Source: Candidatus Wildermuthbacteria bacterium RIFCSPHIGHO2_12_FULL_40_12 (lineage in GTDB: Bacteria; Patescibacteriota; Minisyncoccia; Minisyncoccales; 2-12-FULL-40-12). Taken from it: a stretch of 8,028 bases of DNA. The translations under genes and the position numbers were made by a program. The notes beneath the pieces were generated by a model, which saw only the letters and a list, made by a program, of their open reading frames with translations, searched no databases and was not told the DNA's origin. Of this stretch, positions 1 through 5,452 are shown piece after piece. The stretch's first letter is position 1. Each line of letters starts with the position of its first letter. The stretch is taken from assembly GCA_001823315.1 (NCBI GenBank), contig MHUC01000013.1, positions 2,242 through 10,269 of the forward strand, read 5' to 3'.

Positions 1-320
1 CCGCCGCAAATAGCGATTTCCTTATACCCCCTCTTGCCCAAATCTTCTATTAGGTCTTTGGGTTCGGCCCGGGTTGTTTCGGCACCATCGTACTGTTTAT
101 CCATTGAGTAAACGATGTTTAAACGGCCCTCCAAAGGAGGCCTGCTTATGGTTTCATAGGTGTTGGCTCCCATTACCACCACTCCGGCTTCTTTTGTCCG
201 TTTGGTAAAAAATTCTTTGTCCTCTTTGCTGTTCCAGCCCACCGGCGAATGCCGGCTGCTTTTTGCGATAAAACCGTCGGCGGTCATTACGGCAATCATA
301 AAAACTGTTGTTTCGTTCAT
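1..320 (-). CDS. Dihydrofolate reductase family protein, N-terminal part (truncated by window edge)
   Basis: Reading leftward from the ATG at 318-320, 106 complete codons are open before the window edge; the 3' end is missing. The product fits the DHFR fold (FolA / RibD C-terminal superfamily), which reduces dihydrofolate to tetrahydrofolate with NADPH in the cytosol. Visible support: the MIAVMTADGFIA opening, W29 and the SKED string at 31-34 (D34 in the place of E. coli catalytic Asp27), VVVMG at 47-51, TYETISRPPLEGR at 54-66 matching the family's TWESIGRPLPGR, NIVYS, and ICGG at the edge matching the conserved I-G-G turn. One oddity: the residue after VVMG is Ala52, where E. coli has Arg44, a contact to the NADPH phosphate. 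The gene diverges from thyA, its natural metabolic partner, because ThyA makes dihydrofolate. FolA type and RibD-like type cannot be separated from this part. There is no clear Shine-Dalgarno sequence. Confidence 0.82.
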   Translation of the reverse strand, partial: MNETTVFMIAVMTADGFIAKSSRHSPVGWNSKEDKEFFTKRTKEAGVVVMGANTYETISRPPLEGRLNIVYSMDKQYDGAETTRAEPKDLIEDLGKRGYKEIAICG

Positions 321-321
321 T

Positions 322-350
322 TTGTTCGCTTTAATATTATATGCTATCAT
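322..350 (+). promoter_or_regulatory. Candidate thyA promoter with extended -10
   Basis: TTGTTC (322-327), a 17-bp spacer, then TATCAT (345-350), preceded by TG at 342-343 as in an extended -10. Transcription would begin near 357, giving thyA a leader of about 44 bases. A small hairpin in that leader (GCCT 373-376 pairing with AGGC 382-385) overlaps the AAGG at 381-384. Confidence 0.5.
336..341 (-). promoter_or_regulatory. Candidate -10 element for the DHFR-family gene
   Basis: A perfect TATAAT lies on the minus strand 15 bases upstream of the ATG at 320. No good -35 hexamer is seen at 16-18 bp. The implied transcript would have a leader of under about 10 bases. The element lies inside the spacer of the plus-strand thyA promoter. 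Confidence 0.4.
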
Positions 351-400
351 AATTTTAAGAAAATTATCAGGGGCCTGCCGAAGGCGAGAATCATATCACA

Positions 401-1363
401 ATGACAAACGACCCTCAACGCGAATCCCAACACCCGGAATACCAATACTTGAATATTCTTCAAGATATTCTGGATAACGGAACAATCAAACGCGAGTTTA
501 ATACGGGCATTGAATTAAAATCGGTTTTAGGGAGAATTATGCGGTTCGATCTTTCCCAAGGATTTCCTCTCTTAACTACAAAAAAGGTGTTCTGGAAAGG
601 CATCTTACACGAACTTTTATGGTTTCTTAGCGGAAGCTCTAATATCAAGTATTTAGTGGATAATAATGTCCATATTTGGGACGAATGGGCGTACAAGCCC
701 TATTTAAAGGCGATGGAAAGAGGCGAAGTCCCGACAATGACACAAGAAGAACTTATAGAAAAAATCAAAGAGGACGAAGAATTCGCTAAAAAATGGGGTG
801 AACTTGGCCCTGTTTACGGAAAGCAATGGCGGCGCTGGCAAACATCGGACGGTCGGGAAATCGATCAGTTAGCTTGGGTAATTCAGAAATTAAAATCAAA
901 TCCTGACCGTAAACACTATGTAGTTTCCGCTTGGAACCCTGAATTTATCTACGAAATGGCGAGCCCGGGCAAATCAATGGTGATAGCTCCTTGCCATGTC
1001 CTTTTTCATTTTACCGTTAATGGTGGTAAACTATCCTGCCTTCTTTACCAAAGAAGTTGCGATATGTTCCTTGGAGTGCCATTTAATATCGCAAGTTATT
1101 CTTTGTTAACATTGATGATTGCCCAAGTAATAGGATATGAACCTGGCGAGTTTGTGCATGTTTTGGGAGACGCTCATATTTACAGCAATCATTACGAACA
1201 AGTCAAAGAACAATTATCAAGAACCCCGAATCCGCTCCCAAGAATGAAAATAAATCCCAAGATTAAAGAAATCAATGGATTTTCTTTTGAGGACTTTTCC
1301 TTGGAAGGATACGATCCCCATCCGCCCATTAAAGGAGAGATTACCGCGGCTGGAGGATTTTAA
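401..1363 (+). CDS. thyA: Thymidylate synthase
   Basis: Methylates dUMP to dTMP using methylene-tetrahydrofolate, releasing dihydrofolate; a cytosolic homodimer in the family. The 320-residue product carries the family's landmarks: GFPLLTTKKV at 54-63, WDEWA at 93-97, GPVYGKQWRRW at 136-146, the catalytic Cys198 in APCH, the phosphate-binding RSCD at 218-221, GVPFNIASYSLL at 225-236, and DAHIYSNH at 257-264. It exceeds E. coli ThyA (264 residues) by an insertion at roughly 98-133, an acidic/basic helical stretch, in the place where Lactobacillus-type enzymes carry their extra small domain. The N-terminus also has about 14 extra residues. The ATG at 401 is the only Met before residue 47, so the start is fairly safe, although no strong Shine-Dalgarno sequence precedes it. 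The C-terminal tail (ITAAGGF) differs from the usual APVAI/V ending that closes over the active site. It is divergent from a DHFR-family gene and convergent with dcd. Confidence 0.97.
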   Translation: MTNDPQRESQHPEYQYLNILQDILDNGTIKREFNTGIELKSVLGRIMRFDLSQGFPLLTTKKVFWKGILHELLWFLSGSSNIKYLVDNNVHIWDEWAYKPYLKAMERGEVPTMTQEELIEKIKEDEEFAKKWGELGPVYGKQWRRWQTSDGREIDQLAWVIQKLKSNPDRKHYVVSAWNPEFIYEMASPGKSMVIAPCHVLFHFTVNGGKLSCLLYQRSCDMFLGVPFNIASYSLLTLMIAQVIGYEPGEFVHVLGDAHIYSNHYEQVKEQLSRTPNPLPRMKINPKIKEINGFSFEDFSLEGYDPHPPIKGEITAAGGF

Positions 1364-1375
1364 TCAGAATCGTAG

Positions 1376-1402
1376 ACAACCTAATGTCAGGGTTTTTTAT
1401 TT
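1376..1402 (+). terminator. Weak terminator-like structure after thyA
   Basis: AACCT (1378-1382) can pair with GGGTT (1390-1394, one G-T pair) across a seven-base loop, and is followed by a T run (1393-1398) and ATTT. The stem is short, so this would be a weak terminator. Confidence 0.3.
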
Positions 1403-1442
1403 CCGCTAAGTTCTAATAAGGTTTTTTAGACAACCTCAAAAC

Positions 1443-1469
1443 AAGAAATCCCCCATCGGGGATTTCTTT
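1443..1469. terminator. Bidirectional hairpin terminator between thyA and dcd
   Basis: An 11-bp perfect stem, AAGAAATCCCC (1443-1453) with GGGGATTTCTT (1458-1468), closes a four-base loop. It sits between the convergent stops of thyA (1363) and dcd (1483). The T-rich arm serves the plus direction; on the minus strand the stem is followed by GTTTTGAGG. The length and position between converging genes make a shared terminator the best reading. Confidence 0.75.
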
Positions 1470-1482
1470 ACTATGTTCCTAT

Positions 1483-2061
1483 CTACTTTTTATGCTCGTG
1501 ATTAATCTTGCTTGCTTGAGGAGAATCTGGTTCTGCGTATTTGTGATCGGCCTGTTGTAGATAAGGTGTTTCTGACGGATTAGAAAGTTTTTCAAAGGTA
1601 AGGGCGCAAATTCGAGTAATGCCAGCATACAATATGACTGGCATTATTCCCAAATTGCCGATTTCCAAGACGGCTTTGCCATGCCAACCCGGATCAAATC
1701 TGGCAGACGTCAAATGCACAATAACGCCCAAACGGGCAAGAGAAGATCTACCGTCTAAACGAGCCATTATTTCGTTATTGATAGAAAAATTTTCTTTGGT
1801 TGTGGTTAATACGAAACTTTTGGGTTGCAAAATAAAGGGCCCGCCCTCTGGCACTTTAATTTCTTCCATAATTTCTTCAAAATCTATATCTCTTTTCGGG
1901 TCCAAATAAGGATAAGAAGACACTTTAAATACTTTGAACACATTACCCAAGTGCAAATCAATAGAACAAGGACCTAATTGCGTTTTAAAGTCAGGAGATG
2001 GATCAATTTTGATTTTTCCTTGCTGAATATATTGTTTGATATCGCGGTCGGACAGAATCAT
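1483..2061 (-). CDS. dcd: dCTP deaminase
   Basis: Deaminates dCTP to dUTP, feeding dUMP to thymidylate synthase; homotrimer in the family. Numbered from the ATG at 2061 (192 residues; E. coli Dcd has 193), it starts MILSDRDI and has GPCSIDLHLG near 30-39, the nucleotide-binding ARLDGRSSLARLG near 100-112, VHLTSARFDPGW near 115-126, and VLEIGN near 131-136, whose Glu133 corresponds to the catalytic Glu138 of E. coli. The string after VH reads T-S-A-R-F-D, nearer to the monofunctional E. coli form (T-A-H-R-I-D) than to the T-A-G form of bifunctional dCTP deaminase/dUTPases. A separate dUTPase is therefore predicted. The in-frame GTG at 2067 is an alternative start, but MILSD is the usual family opening. 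The Lys/His-rich tail (ASKINHEHKK) resembles the family's flexible C-terminus. The gene lies where rplA would follow rplK in most bacteria. Confidence 0.95.
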   Translation of the reverse strand: MILSDRDIKQYIQQGKIKIDPSPDFKTQLGPCSIDLHLGNVFKVFKVSSYPYLDPKRDIDFEEIMEEIKVPEGGPFILQPKSFVLTTTKENFSINNEIMARLDGRSSLARLGVIVHLTSARFDPGWHGKAVLEIGNLGIMPVILYAGITRICALTFEKLSNPSETPYLQQADHKYAEPDSPQASKINHEHKK

Positions 2062-2078
2062 AAGCACTTCGCTAAGTT

Positions 2079-2148
2079 AAAAACGAAAAGCGAAAAAATA
2101 AAAATATAATTTTCCGCTTTCTGTTCTTGAATTTTCGCTGTCGTTTTT
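2079..2148. repeat. Imperfect inverted repeat in the rplK-dcd spacer
   Basis: AAAAACGAAAAGCGAAAA (2079-2096) is nearly complementary to TTTTCGCTGTCGTTTTT (2132-2148), with one internal mismatch bubble. The intervening 35 bases are AT-rich, and further CG-TTTTT units extend to about 2156. On the minus strand it could form a long hairpin after rplK. It may be a terminator, a processing site, or simply low-complexity spacer. Confidence 0.5.
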
Positions 2149-2167
2149 CGTTTTTCGATTTTATTTT

Positions 2168-2593
2168 TTAGTTTTCTATTGTGATTCCCATGTTTTTAGC
2201 CGTTCCCTCAATAATTTTCATTGCCGCCTCAATATCGCCGGCATTCAAATCTTCCATCTTTTTCTGGGCTATTTCCCGCAACTGGGCTTTGTTGATTTTA
2301 GCGACTTTCTTTTTGTTCGGTTCACCAGAACCTTTTTCAATACCGGCCGCCTTTTTCAAAAGTTCGGACGCTGGCGGTTGTTTCAATCTTAAATCGTAAG
2401 TCCTATCTTCATAAATCGTCACTTCGGCGGGAATTGTAAAGCCAACTTTATCTTTGGTTTGGTCGTTAAATCTCTGGCAAAACTCTCCGATATTAACTCC
2501 GTGTTGAGCCAAAACCGGGCCGACTGGCGGAGCCGGCGTTGCTTGAGCCGCCTTAATTTGGATTGTAACGATTGCTTTAATCTTTTTTGCCAT
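2168..2593 (-). CDS. rplK: 50S ribosomal protein L11 (uL11)
   Basis: Binds 23S rRNA in the GTPase-associated centre of the large subunit, where it supports factor binding with L10 and L12. The 141-residue product has the family's usual length. The N-terminal domain carries the proline-rich ATPAPPVGPVLAQHGVNI at 18-35. The linker and C-terminal rRNA-binding domain follow, with PPASELLKKAAGI at 73-85, GSGEPN at 88-93, and the signature DLNAGDIEAAMKIIEGTAKNMGI at 115-137. The start is the ATG at 2591-2593, 25 bases after the nusG stop; no Shine-Dalgarno sequence is apparent there. It is the third gene of secE-nusG-rplK. Normally rplA (L1) follows directly. Here a low-complexity spacer and dcd follow instead, so the run ends early. 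Confidence 0.97.
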   Translation of the reverse strand: MAKKIKAIVTIQIKAAQATPAPPVGPVLAQHGVNIGEFCQRFNDQTKDKVGFTIPAEVTIYEDRTYDLRLKQPPASELLKKAAGIEKGSGEPNKKKVAKINKAQLREIAQKKMEDLNAGDIEAAMKIIEGTAKNMGITIEN

Positions 2594-2606
2594 ATGCGAA
2601 CATAGT

Positions 2607-2620
2607 GAGCGCCACCGCTC
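2607..2620 (-). other. Intercistronic hairpin at the nusG-rplK junction
   Basis: GAGCG (2607-2611) and CGCTC (2616-2620) pair perfectly around a four-base loop. The stem overlaps the nusG stop codon (2619-2621) and ends 13 bases before the rplK start codon. With no Shine-Dalgarno sequence visible, it could affect rplK initiation or coupling. That role is inferred. Confidence 0.45.
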
Positions 2621-3164
2621 AAACTCTTTTTATTTGCAACGAATCCAGTTCAACCGGCGTATCTCGGCCAAACATATTAATCAATATCTTCACTTTCCCT
2701 CTTTCTACGTCAACTTCGGAAACTTTACCGTCAAAATCTTTAAAGGGACCATCGATAATTTTGACTAAATCCCCGACTTCAACGTCAATTTTGTATTGAG
2801 GACTCTCTACCCCCATCCTCTTTTTCAAACCGTCAATCTCTTCTTTAGAAATGGGAACTGGCGTAGTGCCCGCTCCTACGAAACCTGTTACGTTCGGGGT
2901 ATTCCTGACAACATACCAAGAATCGTCTGTTACAACCATCTCAACCAAAACATACCCCGGATAAACCTTTTCTTCAACCACCTCTCTCTTGCTTTTTTTA
3001 ATTTTAATCTTTTTCTCTTTGGGCACCAAAACATTAAAGATTTTGTCTTCCATGCCCAAGCTTTCAATCCTTTGAAGTAAGTTTTTGGCAACCGCATCTT
3101 CGTAGCCGGAATAAGTGTGAATCACGTACCAATTCCTTTCTTGCGGCAGTGTCTGTTTTGACAT
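2619..3164 (-). CDS. nusG: Transcription termination/antitermination factor NusG
   Basis: Binds RNA polymerase across the clamp, suppresses pausing, and in many bacteria links polymerase to Rho or to ribosomal protein S10. The 181-residue product matches the family in length and layout. An NGN domain spans about 11-115, with NWYVIHTYSGYE at 11-22, VYPGYVLVEM at 67-76, the VRNTPNVTGFVG string at 86-97, and PVPISKEE at 102-109. After a short linker a KOW domain spans about 127-181, with GDLVKIIDGPFKDFDGKV at 131-148 and MFGRDTPVEL at 164-173. A lysine-rich stretch (50-60) lies between two NGN strands. The start ATG (3162-3164) follows the secE stop by only two bases, so translational coupling is likely. 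Gene order secE-nusG-rplK is the ancestral bacterial order. Confidence 0.98.
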   Translation of the reverse strand: MSKQTLPQERNWYVIHTYSGYEDAVAKNLLQRIESLGMEDKIFNVLVPKEKKIKIKKSKREVVEEKVYPGYVLVEMVVTDDSWYVVRNTPNVTGFVGAGTTPVPISKEEIDGLKKRMGVESPQYKIDVEVGDLVKIIDGPFKDFDGKVSEVDVERGKVKILINMFGRDTPVELDSLQIKRV

Positions 3165-3166
3165 AA

Positions 3167-3373
3167 TTATTGTATGATAGCTTTTTCAATAATAAATTGG
3201 AAAAGCAAATCTAAACCGCCAAGGAAAAAAGCCACCAAAAAAGAAACCGCCACAACAATTAAGGTGTATCTTAATGTTTCCTGCCTGGTTGGCCAATTGA
3301 CTTTTTTGACCTCCGTCTTAACTTCTTTTAAAAAGTTAATAACCTTAGATATAAAACCCATACTCACGATCAT
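3167..3373 (-). CDS. secE: Preprotein translocase subunit SecE
   Basis: Clamps the SecY channel in the inner membrane and is essential for Sec protein export. At 68 residues it is the short, single-span form found in most bacteria, unlike the three-span E. coli form. An amphipathic helix with the family signature FLKEVKTEVKKVNWPTRQET occupies 14-33, and one hydrophobic membrane segment runs from about 36 to 61. The gene opens the secE-nusG-rplK unit behind a clear promoter. Two starts are possible: the ATG at 3373, or the ATG at 3361 (M5, MGFISKVINF), which gives a more typical N-terminus. Neither has a strong Shine-Dalgarno sequence. Confidence 0.95.
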   Translation of the reverse strand: MIVSMGFISKVINFLKEVKTEVKKVNWPTRQETLRYTLIVVAVSFLVAFFLGGLDLLFQFIIEKAIIQ

Positions 3374-3384
3374 AAGCTTATCTT

Positions 3385-3401
3385 AAAAAGGCCTCGCGGC
3401 C
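3385..3401 (-). terminator. Short GC hairpin plus T5 at the 5' end of the secE transcript
   Basis: On the minus strand GGCC-GCGA-GGCC (3390-3401) forms a four-bp GC stem with a GNRA tetraloop and is followed by TTTTT (3385-3389). It lies just after the predicted transcription start and before secE. It could be a stabilising 5' hairpin, a weak attenuator, or the terminator for transcripts coming from gyrB. Confidence 0.4.
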
Positions 3402-3410
3402 ATCAATTAC

Positions 3411-3439
3411 AGGTTAGCCAAAAATCATTACGGTGTCAA
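3411..3439 (-). promoter_or_regulatory. Promoter of the secE-nusG-rplK operon
   Basis: On the minus strand a perfect TTGACA (3434-3439) is followed after exactly 17 bases by TAACCT (3411-3416), which fits the minimal TAnnnT form of a -10. Transcription would start near 3404, about 30 bases before the secE ATG. Confidence 0.65.
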
Positions 3440-3502
3440 GAACCGCGAATAACGCTAACTTTTACGAATACACGTTAATGAAAAATGCGCGAAAAGCAAG
3501 CT

Positions 3503-5437
3503 CTAAATATCTATATTTCTTGCCGCTTTTGCGTGCGCCTGAATAAACTTCTTTCTTGGTAACACTTCATCCCCCATTAGCGTATCAAAGATGCGATCCG
3601 ACTCCCTAACGTCTTTCACAAAAATTCTTAACAATACCCTATTTTCCGGATTCATGGTGGTATCCCAAAGCTCCTGACTGTTCATTTCTCCCAATCCTTT
3701 ATAGCGCTGAATAAAAGGATTCGTCTTGTTGTTTTTTTTCAAAGACACAACGATTTCATTCTTGTCTTCTTCGGTATAAGCATATTCTATTTGTTTGCCG
3801 ACTTGAATTTTGTAAAGAGGCGGCTGAGCAATATAAAGATATCCGGCCTCAATAATCGGCTTGAAATAACGATAGAAAAGCGTCAGCAGTAAAGTTCTGA
3901 TATGAGAACCGTCAACATCTGCGTCCAGGGTGAGAATGATTCTGTGATATCGTAATTTTTCTAAATTAAAGTCCTCGGCAATGGCCGTTCCCAAAGCCAC
4001 GATCAATGTTTTAATCTCTTTCGATTCCAAAATTTTATCAAGCCGAGAACGTTCAACGTTCAGGATTTTTCCTCGCAAGGGCAGAATTGCCTGAAACTTT
4101 CTATCTCTGGCTTGCTTGCCCGACCCGCCGGCGGATTCTCCTTCCACAATAAAAATCTCGGATTCTTCCGGTTTTCTCGAAATGCAATCAGCCAATTTTC
4201 CGGGCAGAGACAAACCGTCCAGAATTCCCTTTCTCAAAATGGTTTCTTTAGCCGCCCTGGCCGCTTTTCTTGCTTTTTGGGCCAAGGAGCATTTTTCAAT
4301 GATTGCTTTTGCGTCCACTGGATTTCTTTCCAAGAAATCAGTCAATGTTTCCAAGACAACCGCTTCAACTGCCACTTTGGCTTCCGGACTGCCCAACTTT
4401 GCCTTAGTTTGGCCTTCAAACTGCGGTTCCTTTATTTTAACCGAGATTACTGCCGTCAAACCCTCTCTAATATCTTCTCCGGAAAGATTTTCGTCACTCT
4501 CTTTGAGCAGATTATTTTTCCTGGCGTAATCATTAAAGGTTCTGGTTAGCGCGGTGCGAAAGCCAGTTAAGTGGGTTCCACCTTCTTGGGTCCAGATGTT
4601 ATTGGCGAAACTTTCTTCATAGCACTCGTATTCTTCGGTGTATTGAAAAGCCGCCTCCACTATTATGTCGTTCTTTTCGCCAATCCCGTAGTAGATATTA
4701 GGATTGCGGACAGCTATCCCGCGAACCAAATGTTTTACGTACGAATATAATCCGCCCTCAAAATAAAAAGTGTATTTTTGTTTGTCTTTTTCCCTTTCAT
4801 CGGCAACCGTGACTCTTACCCCCTTGGTTAGATAGGCCTGCTGTCGCAAATGATTTAAAACTTTTTTAAGATCGAATTTTGTTTCCTTAAATATTTCCTC
4901 GTCTGGTTCAAAAATAACAGTTGTTCCGGTCTGTTTGCATTTTCCAATTTGCTTGATCTTACTCTTGGGCTTTCCTTTCTCGTACTCCTGAAAATATTTA
5001 AGACCGTCTCGACAGACCTCCGCCCTCATCCAGGAAGAAAGAGCGCAGACGACCGAAACTCCAACGCCATGCAAACCGCCTGACACCTGATAGGCCTTGC
5101 CGCCGAATTTAGCCCCGGCATGCAAGGTCGTCATTACGGTTTCCAGGGCGGATTTTTTGGTGTGAGGGTGAATATCTACCGGTATACCGCGACCGTTGTC
5201 TTGGCTCTGAACTCTGTTACCCGGCAGTAGCGAGACTGCAATTTCGTTGGCGTACCCCGCCAAACATTCATCAATGCCATTATCAATCACTTCCCAAATA
5301 AGATGATGAAGGCCTTCCGGCCCCGTTGAACCAATATACATAGCCGGCCTCTTTCTGACCGGCTCCAACCCCTCCAAAACAAAAATATCTTTGGCGGTAT
5401 ATTCGCTCTCTTTTTTCTGTGTTTTTTTTACAACCAT
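3503..5437 (-). CDS. gyrB: DNA gyrase subunit B
   Basis: ATPase subunit of the GyrA2GyrB2 type II topoisomerase that introduces negative supercoils. The 644 residues carry every domain. The GHKL ATPase has the general base Glu49 and Asn53 in WEVIDNGIDE, Asp80 in QDNGRGIP, the ATP-lid glycines GGLHGVGVSVV at 120-130, and QEGGTHLTGF at 284-293. The transducer has QTKAKLGS at 343-350, with the gamma-phosphate Lys345. The TOPRIM domain has EGESAGGSGKQARDR at 432-446, PLRGKILNVE at 453-462, and the metal-binding DADVDGSH at 505-512 (Asp505, 507, 509). The C-terminal tail has QRYKGLGEMN at 577-586 and ends ARNIDI. The large insertion of proteobacterial GyrB is absent, as in most other phyla. GyrB is preferred over ParE on these strings, but that call rests on recall of the families. 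The start is 15 bases downstream of the phenylalanyl-tRNA synthetase stop, so the two genes probably share a transcript. gyrA is not in the window. Confidence 0.96.
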   Translation of the reverse strand: MVVKKTQKKESEYTAKDIFVLEGLEPVRKRPAMYIGSTGPEGLHHLIWEVIDNGIDECLAGYANEIAVSLLPGNRVQSQDNGRGIPVDIHPHTKKSALETVMTTLHAGAKFGGKAYQVSGGLHGVGVSVVCALSSWMRAEVCRDGLKYFQEYEKGKPKSKIKQIGKCKQTGTTVIFEPDEEIFKETKFDLKKVLNHLRQQAYLTKGVRVTVADEREKDKQKYTFYFEGGLYSYVKHLVRGIAVRNPNIYYGIGEKNDIIVEAAFQYTEEYECYEESFANNIWTQEGGTHLTGFRTALTRTFNDYARKNNLLKESDENLSGEDIREGLTAVISVKIKEPQFEGQTKAKLGSPEAKVAVEAVVLETLTDFLERNPVDAKAIIEKCSLAQKARKAARAAKETILRKGILDGLSLPGKLADCISRKPEESEIFIVEGESAGGSGKQARDRKFQAILPLRGKILNVERSRLDKILESKEIKTLIVALGTAIAEDFNLEKLRYHRIILTLDADVDGSHIRTLLLTLFYRYFKPIIEAGYLYIAQPPLYKIQVGKQIEYAYTEEDKNEIVVSLKKNNKTNPFIQRYKGLGEMNSQELWDTTMNPENRVLLRIFVKDVRESDRIFDTLMGDEVLPRKKFIQAHAKAARNIDI

Positions 5438-5452
5438 CTTTATGCTTATTTG

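Noticed and set aside
2419..2622. A 67-codon frame overlapping rplK in another frame
   Set aside because: It covers the highly conserved L11 N-terminus out of frame and has a basic composition typical of a shadow frame.
3446..3479. Imperfect direct repeat CGAATA-ACG-TAA (copies at 3446 and 3465) in the gyrB-secE spacer
   Set aside because: Only two short diverged copies without a spacer pattern; not enough for a CRISPR, iteron or operator call.
4112..4549. Two open frames on the plus strand opposite gyrB
   Set aside because: They lie antisense to the TOPRIM/transducer region of a clear gyrB, have no ribosome binding site and no recognisable protein features.
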